Numbered from the stretch's first letter, positions 13,401 through 20,030 are shown. The stretch is DNA of 54,150 bases from Citrobacter freundii (GCA_003243445.1 QFQQ01000042.1:1-54150), one strand, 5' to 3'. The notes: generated by a model from the letters alone, not told the origin. Translations and numbers: made by a program.

Positions 13401-13926
13401 TTGGGCAGAAATTCTACATCCTGAAGGCGATAAAACTAATGACTTTAAGCGACCTAGAGATTACTTTAAACGCAAATTCGATACAGACAAAGAAAATAAT
13501 AAGAGCGAATGTAAAGATTTGGGCGACTATATCATGAAGGCTAAAACAGAAATCGAAGCGCGCAAAATTGATCAAATTGAATACGAAAAAAAAGGCATAA
13601 CTTCTGAGACAATTAGCCATAATAATTTCACTGAAAAAGAAGCCAAGCGAATAAATAAGCTCGAAAATCAATATTACCGAGATTGCAATGACCCTTCTGG
13701 CGGTTCGGGAAGTTTTTCTGTTAATGTTGATGCCCTTATGCGCCATGAAGGCAGGTATCATTCACAAAACAGTCCTAATGCAGGGTTTATGAATAATGGT
13801 ATTGACTGGATTTCTAACAATAGAGAGGCTATTGTAACAGGAATAGCGACAGTTGCAGTTGCAGCAATTCTTGCAACATACCAGTTTGAGCTATTACCTT
13901 TTGTAGCGCCCTTATTCGCTAGATAG
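4447..13926 (+). CDS. Giant secreted SpvB/FG-GAP/RHS-repeat protein
   Basis: This 3159-residue protein has a hydrophobic N-terminal signal segment (1-20), a beta-sandwich region, a ZU5-like domain (about 290-405), an SpvB domain (from about 440, 'GSASLGYALKLPGGRQDMQP'), and FG-GAP/integrin-like calcium loops near residues 826, 911, 1503, 1601, 1678 and 1767 (for example DINGDGLPD). A TcdB-middle-like region lies near 1800, YD repeats at about 1990-2870, and the RHS core at 2871-2976 (from YHPDHLGS to DPDGR). In Tc toxins and RHS effectors the SpvB and YD parts build a hollow cocoon enclosing the C-terminal tip. It has no T9SS sorting domain although the preceding gene does. The start gives the signal peptide and lies 39 bp after the previous stop. 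The motif usually written DPxGL reads DPDGR here. Confidence 0.93.
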   Translation: MIKLLTLAAFATYLLLSFTDNRQQSVYNDRFVFPLKKNTSASLRQELTDADENDRHRLISEYRADLDAGSIGSIGEMPDDPYDNVFHIKVNHIPSTKTIAWLSYEVFGVKGSGSVGRSINDGQATGGSYIQKNAGWTFQKEQIPVSTLKTGDNVIRFGIQDSARHNYSVRNITLTIEELRVDAVTEIIAEQPVFDQRNNQAYIKGLIRLPQGETLDGKLFCNGIEVPVYDAQFEIIMPGSATSFSLEYISAKQVIKEIISAEAKRFADIVYDQPAKTAKAVKQFLPGKNLELSNFGVSLNVPAHALSQAVEFSVTRLRNIDIPALNSDLVNVTAGGSGFRFLPHGTQFKQPVHITIPFDSTLIPEGYSFDDIRTYYFDDKGRQWVPLSLDTIIAGSKRVISNTTHFTDMINAIIKVPESPQTQGYTPTSIKDIKAANPSQGITLIDPPAANNTGSASLGYALKLPGGRQDMQPSLAIRYNSEGGNSWLGKDWNLSVSSIGIDTRRGVPRYDADLETEAYTLNGEPLAPEIRYGSFLPRSAEKVFHLRAEGSFNRIVRHGNHPSGYWWEVTEKDGTSHFYGGTPETGFDNSSVLKDDAGNVANWALTMTRDLNDNFVRYSYITIVDSGLANGTVPGRQMYLRTILYTGHRNADGGFEVYFERDRDLREAKRKDIEINARLGFKMVTADLLRRIYIRYGKTVIRYYDLQYQTGVFNKTLLKNISEYNGSGGIFYTHEFSYYNDVDENGNFSPLGATENWSPANDNIENTNISLTPPLFSKGTSALGASRSSGASSSIAITLGIWDGNVSKSNTVGGSFGSGSNTTEGMLALIDINGDGLPDKLFKKGGALQYRPNLGLARRQFGDLKPVTGITNFSYSNSRSTTRGIEANLFSFFLGRETNTTYTTTTQFLTDFNGDGLIDLADNGKVLFNRMDANRNPLFLQGSDQTPSPIFTSNLVDPELLSPDTAYQAQLERDHPLQDAVRYWQAPFDGKVHIEAPVRLLNMAQPGITDNKLDGVRLSIQYRNSVLWKTVISPGDFSDKTPMIADFDVTRGQKIYFRLQSIYNGNNDVVQWDPLITYLSNDTKHDADGRSVYRYRASEDFILHNNRPYALAKKGEIEIKGSFRKGITSDSVKVMIVKKSAGINIVVREYAFAAGETVNFAISIQEAVEAGDSLRFILHTDSHIDRKKTEWRPEFLYTSFADGNSAVDGNGDPIIRELAIPDHTNFNDWIGQISGYPVRSADSLSIWPKLKLSASASGTLTFTVKGTDTIYGKRHLIISGGNIAGSPDSIRIRPQMGEQLFYEYHAADRKLIDQWEILAAICHKDTVITRDNKQIDTIISRDYNAGLYANPAIDYMGSLFRGWGQFSFKGDQSNAALDEGKLNLDNFESFSNDPSLYSDPEQLGNVADVSQTEFIPMYAYQPTREWRGFDTSVYVRDSTMGSARLWVHDVKVDALMEGASLSAVNKISKSNSTNISFGVDVLVTNVSATTSSTSTKNVLDMMDLNGDRHPDIINGRSIQYTLPNGGLESVSRLLNTGEATFQGTATAVSLGGGGSLAQANAKNNPPANALNISVNTEASIGLSGSINSTTNKDNVENTWIDMNGDGLPDRVYANGMVALNLGYRFAPIENWGFSEINKNTSQQYTGGGGLGGNLFYGSFQFGLSLLRSESNGVTSFEDLNGDGLPDRLTIGSGQVFVQLNTGTGFGPIIPWSGLGKINYNTSMGQSSNQSFTIAIPIPIIIAVLKLCINPGFSSSNGVSRENQLMADIDGDGYPDLLQSDNDGNLTARRSTMRRTNLLRNVTRPMGGSFSLDYERAGNTYDMPHNKWVLASVEVFDGLRGDGVDITRQRFVYEDGYYDRDEREFLGFGTVVSQQLNSAANDLVYRSSTRKFLNRNFYAKGLITQEFIADANGRKYTQTEYVYESRTIMPGVIYLPQVETRKQFFESAPTAGASTFTRINYDNIGNPVQIADAGDGSQQDLLIANISYHNNDQRYIKNIPSRIEVTTSEGLKRKRETDIYDNGSIKQIRQYLDDSIAVYDLKYDTYGNLTEINRPNNYRGQRMWYRYQYDPAVQTYVTKVEDAFGYSSSSSYDIRFGELLSTTSMNNETVRYQLDDFGRLSSITGPYELAAGKPYTIAFEYYYNAATPYAITRHFDPHHGGDINTITFMDGLGRPVQIKKLGSLFKDKSSEDELRMVVSGKNIFDAFGRVIRSYYPVSESIGTINNQLNTTLGALQETNAFDILDRPVATQLADGSTTLTSYIIRDGLMATITRDALQHVKETLKDVRNRTRITNALGGPDGTITTRFSYNALDELIRVTDAGNNTIESRYDNLGRKISVKHPDAGLTEYRFDLAGNLVKKITAQIRKEIPDNGGIDYRYDYERLTDIDYPRQYQNKVRYTYGKPGMGNRIGRLILQEDASGGCEYFYGRLGEVTKTIRTIMVNSVYYATYVSEQEYDTWNRITKMTYADGEVVNYHYNKAGNLYSIDGEKAQHNYSYVERIGYDEYEQRVYLRYGNGTETNYTYDPQRRRLSNLQVMTKSGRAIMDNHYRYDAVSNILGITNNVEASPGRLGGFADHNYQYDNLYRLTGAQGLYRGATDSSAYGLTMKYDNLYNIVRKSMFRSQSQAGYDLSYNYDASPHRPSKIGEVNYRYDENGNQLGYSARQNFWDEENRLIAAITGGTLSRYTYDATGERVIKSSGGLQGIWVNGAPAGLINHDSNYVAYVSPYLVCRRTGFTKHIYIESQRIATKIGIGRFTNISFPHTALTAGGINYIKRAGDIQKQRYDYYAGLGVSPGPPTDKYFFAQPYNSGIQPPVIMDTTAASIPAGWPGNTTAPPFGPPVFVSPIPSNDSVKAGYGFITTGHFYEQNQYFYHPDHLGSTSYVTDLSGEVSQHQEYSAFGETFFEEHSKVYETPYLFNAKERDAETGLYYYGARYYDPRTSIWISVDPRAEKYPGVSPYNYALLNPVRLIDPDGREPELIEGKSWAEILHPEGDKTNDFKRPRDYFKRKFDTDKENNKSECKDLGDYIMKAKTEIEARKIDQIEYEKKGITSETISHNNFTEKEAKRINKLENQYYRDCNDPSGGSGSFSVNVDALMRHEGRYHSQNSPNAGFMNNGIDWISNNREAIVTGIATVAVAAILATYQFELLPFVAPLFAR
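13375..13923 (+). other. Variable C-terminal tip of the RHS protein
   Basis: About 183 residues follow the RHS core motif DPDGREPE. The DNA turns visibly more A/T-rich at this point and the protein changes from Tyr/Gly/Asn-rich beta-strands to a Lys/Glu-rich helical stretch (about residues 2977-3100), then a Gly-rich linker and a hydrophobic C-terminus ('GIATVAVAAILATYQFELLP') ending 'APLFAR'. In polymorphic toxins this is the exchangeable effector position. I recognise no nuclease, deaminase or protease motif. The hydrophobic end could be a pore-forming or membrane segment, or the tip may be a truncated remnant. Confidence 0.65.
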
Positions 13927-14318
13927 TGACGGGTAGATTTTTCTTTTGCTTGTCGTGGTTAATTCCATGTTGTTAGTTAGCGGTCCGGTGTGTCTGGAGA
14001 TTTTCAGGATTATGGATGTTGCTGTTAATTCAGTTACAGGATTTGCATTTATAATAGGCGCATTGCTGTGCGGTTGCAGCTGCTTCACCACTGCATAATA
14101 ATGCTCGTCAGGGACAGAACATCATGAATTTCAATCTGGCGCTGATAGGATTAGGGGCCTTCAAGTAAGCAAATCCCTTCAAGCCTGATAAACGGTTTGA
14201 TAGAGTAACTCCATCACGATTCCTTCCGGTAAAGGGATATATCAATAACAAAGCGTCGCCATAAGTATTGCTTTAAGACTTCAGTGCTGGAAACATCTCA
14301 CAACTTTAATCTATCATC
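13927..14318. other. Intergenic region, no immunity gene seen
   Basis: A 392-bp gap between the end of the RHS gene and the convergent sensor kinase gene. The only small frame of note (14012-14098, 28 codons) is too short and lacks support. Nothing resembling an immunity protein, transposase or clear terminator was found. Confidence 0.5.
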
Positions 14319-16583
14319 CTACTCAGCAACCAAAGCTTCTGAAAAAGTATTACATGGAAAGCGCAGCGAAATAGAAACGCCATTCACCCCGCTGTTAAAA
14401 TTGAATTCACCATTAAGCTGAACCGCCAGTCCGCGGATAAGATCCATGCCCAGTGATTTTCCACCGCTTGTTGATGCAGCGTCCCCTGCGCCAACGCCAT
14501 CGTCAGCAATCAACAGTGTGCAATGACCATGATCAGTATTTTTGAGTTCGATCCGGATGGTTCCCTTGCGATCGCCGGGGAACGCATATTTGATCGAATT
14601 ACTAACGGCCTCGTTGATGATCAGTCCGAGCGGCACCGCCTGGGCAACTTCCAGGGAGATCGGATCATTTTCGATAATGAACCTGATATTTCCCTCTGTA
14701 TTCAGGCTATCTTTCAGGTATCCGGCCAGTTCTTTAATATACCAGTCCATGTCCAGAGTCCCCAGTTCGTCGGTTTGATAAAGTTTCTGATGAATTAAAG
14801 ACATCGCGTACATCCGGTACTGGCTGTTGCGGATAGCGGCCTTTGCGTCTTTATTATCGAGAAACTTCGATTGACTGTTTAATAAACTGATCACGATCTG
14901 CAGATTGTTTTTTACACGGTGATGTATTTCTTTCAAGAGCCACTCTTTTTCATCCAGGAGCCGTTTTAGTTTGCTGTTCTGCCGGTTGATCTCATCCTGT
15001 TTATCCTCCAGCAGGCGAGCTGCTTTCTTCTTGGTGCGGTATCGGTTATAGATCAGCATCATAAAGAAAATGACCATACAGGCGCCGGCGATGACAATAT
15101 TCCGCAGCAGTTTTTCCCGTTGCAGCGATGCATCCTGAAGTTGATTTTTCTGCGTCAGCAGTTCAATATTTTTATCTTTTTGCTCTGTTTGAAATTGAAG
15201 TTGAAGTACGCCCATCTGTCTTGCCTGTGCGGTACTGGTCAGGGAGTCGGATAATATTTTATACGCCTGAAAATGTCCGAGCGCAGAAGTGGCATTCCCT
15301 AATGCAGAGTCTGTCCGGAATGAGTACAATTCACCATCAGCAAGCATATTCAGCGGCACAGAGACTTCATTTTTGTGCAGCTGGTACTCCTGCAGAAAAG
15401 GCCGCGTTTCTTCAAATCTTTTAAAAGCCTGAAGATATAATGTGATCGCGAGCCGCATTACCTGTTTGGCAGTAAGGCTCATTGCGTCCGAGCGATAGTA
15501 TTCCAGCATTTTGCGGTAATGAGGTGTCGCTTTTGGTAGCTGATTCAATGCGATATAATTCCGCAGGTAAAGCATTTCGATCTGTATTTTCTCGATTTCC
15601 CGCTTTGAGTCCCCATATGTCATAGCCCTTGTCAAAGAATCCAGACTTCTTTGATATTGCTGTGCATTCATCAATACGGTTGCCGTATTAAGCAACATGG
15701 TTTTTACTGTGGGGGTATCGGCGCGCAAGCGGGCAACAGCAAGCGCTTTACCAAAATAATCTATTGCCTGCTCATAGTATCTTGCTTTATGATAATTGAG
15801 CCCAACCCTGTTATATACCGCTTCCATCAGCGGCGTATTGTCTTTATAACGTTCACCCACCTGAATTGCCAGCAGATTATACTTGAGCGATTCTACAAAA
15901 TTATTCAACGCGCTTTGCGACTCGGCCATGAGGGAGTAAACCCCATGCAGCCTTCCATAACCCACCTTGTTATACAGCTCCAGGCTTTCAGTCAGTACAG
16001 CAAGTGATTCAGAAAATTGTTGATTATTCTGCAAAAGCTCCCCCAGAAACTCTTTAATTCTGGCTTCCGTTTCCATATCTCCATGCTCATGAATAATATC
16101 TACAGCCTGTTGATAGAAGCTGATCTTAACTGGCAGATCCGCCGTTGAATTTCCGTAAGTGCCGCCAAGCTCTATCAACGCTTGTGCTTTTTGTAAAGGT
16201 TTTCCAAAATGACTTATCAGCCCGAGCGACTTATTACTCGCCAGCCTGGCTTCAGCATTTTTACCGGTTATACGATAAGCCTTGGCGAATAGAAGCTGGC
16301 TCAGGCCGATTCCGAGTGAATCTTTCAGACGGATGCTTAACTTTTCCATCTTCTCCGAAATGTAAAATACAGCGCTGACTGCAGAAGGATCTGCATTGCT
16401 CTTTTCAACAAATGACTCTCCCATTTTCAGCAATGCACCAATGGTTGCTGTATCAGCTTTCGGATTGTTTGCAAGCTGATCTACCTTCCCGAGATCGGTC
16501 GGCAATTGGGCACAAAGAATGAAAGGGGAAAAAATGAGTACAATGATGGTTATACAAAACATCGGGATGGTCTGCCTGGTCAT
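14319..16583 (-). CDS. TPR-containing HisKA_2 sensor histidine kinase
   Basis: A 754-residue kinase. The chosen ATG (16583) opens a normal signal peptide (MTRQTIPMFCITIIVLIF... ending LCAQ); a start 69 bp upstream would bury it. A periplasmic TPR array (about residues 40-430) precedes one membrane segment ('IVIAGACMVIFFMMLIY') and a short coiled coil. The dimerisation/phosphoacceptor motif 'EIHHRVKNNLQ' (His near 553) is of HisKA_2 type, followed by an HATPase_c domain with N box 'NEAVSNSIKYAF' and G box 'DDGVGAG'. The family senses periplasmic or protein signals through TPRs and phosphorylates a response regulator. No regulator adjoins it; the closest is the receiver-sigma54 gene at 18672, two genes away on the other strand, which is a reasonable partner by inference. 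Confidence 0.92.
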   Translation of the reverse strand: MTRQTIPMFCITIIVLIFSPFILCAQLPTDLGKVDQLANNPKADTATIGALLKMGESFVEKSNADPSAVSAVFYISEKMEKLSIRLKDSLGIGLSQLLFAKAYRITGKNAEARLASNKSLGLISHFGKPLQKAQALIELGGTYGNSTADLPVKISFYQQAVDIIHEHGDMETEARIKEFLGELLQNNQQFSESLAVLTESLELYNKVGYGRLHGVYSLMAESQSALNNFVESLKYNLLAIQVGERYKDNTPLMEAVYNRVGLNYHKARYYEQAIDYFGKALAVARLRADTPTVKTMLLNTATVLMNAQQYQRSLDSLTRAMTYGDSKREIEKIQIEMLYLRNYIALNQLPKATPHYRKMLEYYRSDAMSLTAKQVMRLAITLYLQAFKRFEETRPFLQEYQLHKNEVSVPLNMLADGELYSFRTDSALGNATSALGHFQAYKILSDSLTSTAQARQMGVLQLQFQTEQKDKNIELLTQKNQLQDASLQREKLLRNIVIAGACMVIFFMMLIYNRYRTKKKAARLLEDKQDEINRQNSKLKRLLDEKEWLLKEIHHRVKNNLQIVISLLNSQSKFLDNKDAKAAIRNSQYRMYAMSLIHQKLYQTDELGTLDMDWYIKELAGYLKDSLNTEGNIRFIIENDPISLEVAQAVPLGLIINEAVSNSIKYAFPGDRKGTIRIELKNTDHGHCTLLIADDGVGAGDAASTSGGKSLGMDLIRGLAVQLNGEFNFNSGVNGVSISLRFPCNTFSEALVAE

Positions 16584-16810
16584 AGCGTTATTTGTTGAGT
16601 CGATTGTGCTGTAAGTGGGACGGTCGTCTGCAAATAACAAAAAAAAATCCACTGGGTAAAGTGGCCTCAGTCTGTAAAAGGCCGTAAGATCTTTAGTGAT
16701 AAGTTTTTTATCAGAACAAGAGTAAAATTTGTGGGATGTTGTTCAAAAGTTTAATGGTTTAGATGTTTTAAAGTTTGGTTTCTACGTCCTTCTTTACTAC
16801 GGCGTACGGA

Positions 16811-17016
16811 GCCCGCAGATCTCGCAGATTTTGTCAGTCTTGTAGAAGAAAGCGGTCCTTTTATCTTACAGAATGTTATCAGAAAGCGCAGATTACGCAG
16901 ATTAGATCTCGTTATCAGCATCTAATCTGCGTAATCTGCGCTTTCGGATAAAACGGTTTCAGTTTCCAGGAATATTTCAGCTATAGTGCCTGTAAAAATC
17001 TGCGAGATCTGCGGGC
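16811..17016. repeat. Nested palindrome of CGCAGAT units
   Basis: There are two nested inverted repeats. The outer arms 16811-16832 and 16995-17016 are perfect over 22 bp (GCCCGCAGATCTCGCAGATT...). The inner arms 16882-16907 and 16920-16945 are perfect over 26 bp, extend with one mismatch to about 31 bp, and enclose a 12-nt loop. Inside the inner arm the 9-mer CGCAGATTA is repeated twice in tandem (16888-16905). The element fills the gap between two leftward genes, so it would be transcribed as a very stable RNA hairpin. It looks like a dispersed intergenic palindrome and no open frame is inside. Confidence 0.8.
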
Positions 17017-17032
17017 ACTGTGCTGATTGATA

Positions 17033-17980
17033 TTATTGCCTGATAAATCGGATCAACTCATCGTTTGTTTTATCTTTTTCCTCAAGAAAGGCAGCGTGCC
17101 CGCTTTTTTCAAATGGCACCAGCGTTGAATTCTTAATTCCCTTATTCAATTGTTCTGCCAGGGCGAATGATACGATACTGTCTTTTCTTGCGTGCATGAT
17201 GAGTGTCGGTATATTGATCTTAGGCAGATCGCTCCGCAGATCCTCGTCCCTGAGCGCGATGAGCGCCTGTTCTGTTGCATACGGCGATGCCTGCATTTCT
17301 ATTGCGCCAAGCCACGCTCCTATTCCCGGAGTGAGGGTTGTTGGCAAACTGATAAATTTCGCTCCCAGCTCATCATATAAAGCCGGCCGGTTATTGTTGT
17401 TCAGTTCTACCCACCGCGTGATCGCTTCTTTAGTGAAAAGCGGATAATCAAAGTCAGGCCTTTTTGTGTGAACAGGGGCAGCGGCACTGAATAATACGAG
17501 CTTCGACAGGTGAGCGGCATTGTACTTCGCTGTGTAATGGAGTGAGATAGCACCACCCATTGAATGCCCGCCCAGCACTGCATCCTTTATATCCAGTTTA
17601 TCCAGCACCGCTTTAATATCATCGGCAAACTGATCGTAATTATATTTTCCGTATGGTTTGTCTGACTGCCCGAAGCCGCGAAGGGTGATACCTATTACCC
17701 GATAACCTGCTTTCAACAGGGGATGGTATTGATATTCCCAGGACGCGTCGCTCAGTGGATAACCGTGTATCAGTACTACGGGCTGGCCTTCACCCCAGTC
17801 TGTTACATGAAGGCGTACATTGGGCGCCACTTCAATGTATTCCGCTCTAGCCGTTGGCGCATTCGCCGAAGACTCTGTTTTGCTACCGGGAGTACTTTCT
17901 GTTTTGCTTTCGCATGCTGTAAGAAGGACGATTCCTGTTAAAGCGGCAATAATGACTGCCTTTGTGTTTTTGCTTTTCAT
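17033..17980 (-). CDS. Alpha/beta-hydrolase lipoprotein
   Basis: A 315-residue protein from ATG 17980, chosen because it begins a lipoprotein signal with lipobox LTAC (Cys23); an in-frame start 114 bp upstream would add an unsupported extension. A Ser/Thr-rich linker (24-45) leads into an alpha/beta-hydrolase fold with oxyanion loop HGYPLSD, nucleophile elbow GHSMGG (Ser140), acid Asp267 in ARKDSIVS and His295 in KSGHAAF. The sequence is of the non-haem chloroperoxidase/esterase type, so ester hydrolysis is most likely. The substrate is unknown. Being lipidated, it should act in the periplasm or at the cell surface. It is transcribed towards the sensor kinase, separated from it by a palindromic element. 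Confidence 0.9.
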   Translation of the reverse strand: MKSKNTKAVIIAALTGIVLLTACESKTESTPGSKTESSANAPTARAEYIEVAPNVRLHVTDWGEGQPVVLIHGYPLSDASWEYQYHPLLKAGYRVIGITLRGFGQSDKPYGKYNYDQFADDIKAVLDKLDIKDAVLGGHSMGGAISLHYTAKYNAAHLSKLVLFSAAAPVHTKRPDFDYPLFTKEAITRWVELNNNNRPALYDELGAKFISLPTTLTPGIGAWLGAIEMQASPYATEQALIALRDEDLRSDLPKINIPTLIMHARKDSIVSFALAEQLNKGIKNSTLVPFEKSGHAAFLEEKDKTNDELIRFIRQ

Positions 17981-18414
17981 TAAAATAGTTTTAAAGGTTT
18001 GAGTCGTACCCAAAACAACTGATGAGTCATTGAGTGGTGGTAGCAGTAACACCTGAGGGCTGATGAAAGTAATCTCCGGCGGAGGATCCTTCATGCAGCA
18101 GGCAAAGCGTTATCGTTGACCAAACCCAATTCCTGTGTCGCTTGATTACGTACGATAGAGTCAAGTGACATGCCGCTGGTTAGACAATTCAAAATCATCA
18201 CTTTGAAAAATGACAATGGGGAATTTGATTACGGTATTTCGTAAATTTATTTTGAGCTTATTAAAATCAGGAATAAATCGGCGGCGAGCGACATAAATGC
18301 GAAGTGAGGTATAAATTGCGATCAGAAGATTTTCTGATCTGGAGGCGGTGATGATTAATGGGGATGGTTGGTTTGATTCACTAGATGGTATGAGAAGTGC
18401 AATTTGTATGCTTA
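17981..18414. other. Intergenic region left of the mobile element
   Basis: About 430 bp lie between the hydrolase start and the mobile element. A short perfect hairpin is at 18320-18339 (GATCAGAA-GATT-TTCTGATC), not followed by a T-run on either strand. This DNA should hold the original leader and promoter of the response regulator now separated from it by the insertion, and the hydrolase promoter. No convincing gene is seen. Confidence 0.45.
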
Positions 18415-18424
18415 GATAGTAAAC
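18415..18424 (+). repeat. Left target-site duplication, GATAGTAAAC
   Basis: This ten-base sequence is identical to the one at 18660-18669, and together the pair exactly brackets a palindromic element with inverted ends. Such direct repeats are made when a DNA transposon inserts. Confidence 0.75.
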
Positions 18425-18659
18425 CAATGCCGTTTAGTTAAGGGTATGAAACTCCTCAGAGGTTGTCATCCCGGCCGGGCAATTTTCAAACACCATCGAA
18501 CTTAACGCCTGCCAGAGCCGGGATCTCCACCATTGAGCGGCTCCCGGCTCTGGCTTAATGATAGCAGGGAGCGAACTGTACCAGCCCGGCCTGCCCGCTG
18601 AAGCTTGGCGTAGGCGGTGCCGGGATGACAAACCTTAGCTGTTTAACTTAACAACATTG
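18425..18659. mobile_element. MITE-like non-autonomous insertion element
   Basis: This 235-bp element begins CAATGCCGTTTAGTTAAG and ends with the imperfect inverted complement of that sequence (CTTAACAACATTG). It contains further inverted arms: 18463-18475 with 18619-18631 (TTGTCATCCCGGC / GCCGGGATGACAA) and 18511-18523 with 18542-18554 (GCCAGAGCCGGGA / TCCCGGCTCTGGC). A perfect 10-bp direct repeat flanks it. It codes for nothing recognisable, so any movement would depend on a transposase supplied elsewhere. Related ends occur at 43490-43684, 50986-51002 and 54000-54017. Confidence 0.75.
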
Positions 18660-18669
18660 GATAGTAAAC
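18660..18669 (+). repeat. Right target-site duplication, GATAGTAAAC
   Basis: The second copy of the 10-bp duplication ends two bases before the ATG (18672) of the response regulator gene. The element has therefore inserted directly in front of a start codon. Confidence 0.75.
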
Positions 18670-18671
18670 GT

Positions 18672-20030
18672 ATGAAAGAAAGAATACTCATTGTTGAAGA
18701 TGAATTCATTGTTGCCAATGATCTCCGCATGACCTTGCAGGAGAAGGGATATTCAGTATGCGGGATTGCAGGATCTGTTGAACATGCATTGCAATTACTT
18801 GATACAGAAAAACCGGATTGGGTATTATTGGATATCACGCTCAGCACTCCATTGACCGGGGTGGAATTAGCAAAAGTTCTTCACCGTAAAAAAATTCCCT
18901 TTCTATTCATTTCAGCCAATACGAGCCAGCGTATACTTGAATCGGCAAAGGCGACACAGCCTTACGGTTTCCTGGTGAAACCGTTCCGGGAGCGTGACCT
19001 TTTCATCATGCTGGACATCGCACGCTATCGTTATGGTATCGAAACGGGCGCGATCAAAAATGCCGAAACTACATCAGCAAAGAAGCGGCTTTCAGATTCT
19101 ATTATCGGCAGCAGTCCGGCTTTTGCTGCTGCAATGGAAAACATAAGAATGGTGGCGCCTACAAACACCTCGGTTCTTTTGCTGGGCGAAACAGGTACCG
19201 GTAAAGAGTCTGCAGCCCGTGCAATTCATCAGCTATCGGGACGAAGAAATCAGCCAATGATCACCGTAAACTGTGCGGCCATGCCGTTGACTTTACTTGA
19301 ATCTGAATTATTCGGTTATGAGAAAGGTGCTTTTACCGGAGCAAGCCAGCGCCGCATCGGTAAGTTTGAGCAGGCAAACGGTGGCACGATCTTTCTCGAT
19401 GAGATCGGAGAAATGGCGCTGGATGCCCAGGTGAAACTGCTGAGAGTATTGCAGGAAAAGCAAATTGAACGTGTTGGTGGCGACGGACTGATCAATGTAG
19501 ATGTCCGGATTATTGCGGCGACTAACCGTAATCTCGAGAAAGAGGTAGCCGAAGGACGTTTCCGCCTGGATCTTTATTACCGGCTGAAAGTTTTTCCTGT
19601 TGAACTTCCTCCTTTGCGCCAGCGACTGGAAGACATTGAACTGTTGGCAACATTCTTTCTTGAAAAATACTGCCAGGCTGCCGGCAAAACGATCAACGGT
19701 TTCAGCGAAGCTGTAATAGAACAATTGCGCAGTTATACATGGCCCGGGAATATCCGCGAACTGGAACATTTAATTGAGCGAACCGTCGTACTGGAATCAG
19801 GCACAAAGATCTCCACTATTCATCTTCCGGCGGAAGAAGCACCTCCGTCTTTGATACTCCCGGAAGGTTCAACATTGCAAGAGATAGAAAAAAGTCACAT
19901 CCTCAAGGTTCTTAAGCAATGTAATGGAAGAGTTTCGGGGACGGGTGGCGCAGCAGAAGTCCTCGGTATTCCCGCACAAACACTTTTCTCCAAACTTAAA
20001 AAGTTAGGAATAAAGCCTACGTATGGTTAA
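18672..20030 (+). CDS. Sigma54-dependent response regulator (receiver-AAA+-Fis)
   Basis: A 452-residue NtrC-family activator. An N-terminal receiver (1-120) has acidic residues 'VEDE' and phosphoacceptor Asp54 (VLLDITL). The AAA+ domain has Walker A GETGTGKE (172-179), the sigma54-contacting loop GAFTGA (219-224) and Walker B FLDEIGE (241-247). A Fis-type helix-turn-helix ends the protein (GGAAEVLGIPAQTLFSKLKK). Phosphorylation should drive oligomerisation and ATP-dependent opening of sigma54 promoters. ATG 18672 is chosen over a TTG 15 bp upstream because that TTG straddles the end of the mobile element. The receiver type suits a HisKA_2 kinase such as 14319-16583. The insertion just upstream probably replaced or disturbed its promoter. 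Confidence 0.93.
   Translation: MKERILIVEDEFIVANDLRMTLQEKGYSVCGIAGSVEHALQLLDTEKPDWVLLDITLSTPLTGVELAKVLHRKKIPFLFISANTSQRILESAKATQPYGFLVKPFRERDLFIMLDIARYRYGIETGAIKNAETTSAKKRLSDSIIGSSPAFAAAMENIRMVAPTNTSVLLLGETGTGKESAARAIHQLSGRRNQPMITVNCAAMPLTLLESELFGYEKGAFTGASQRRIGKFEQANGGTIFLDEIGEMALDAQVKLLRVLQEKQIERVGGDGLINVDVRIIAATNRNLEKEVAEGRFRLDLYYRLKVFPVELPPLRQRLEDIELLATFFLEKYCQAAGKTINGFSEAVIEQLRSYTWPGNIRELEHLIERTVVLESGTKISTIHLPAEEAPPSLILPEGSTLQEIEKSHILKVLKQCNGRVSGTGGAAEVLGIPAQTLFSKLKKLGIKPTYG

Noticed and set aside
14012..14098. A 28-codon frame after the RHS gene with a hydrophobic stretch, considered as an immunity peptide.
   Set aside because: It is too short, has no promoter or conserved feature, and immunity proteins for RHS tips are normally about 100 residues or more.
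16811..17016. Nested repeat considered as a CRISPR array.
   Set aside because: The units are inverted and contiguous, without regularly spaced unique spacers, and no cas gene is present.
18161..18427. An 88-codon minus-strand frame crossing the left end of the mobile element.
   Set aside because: Its start lies inside the inserted element and no domain is visible, so it is probably fortuitous.
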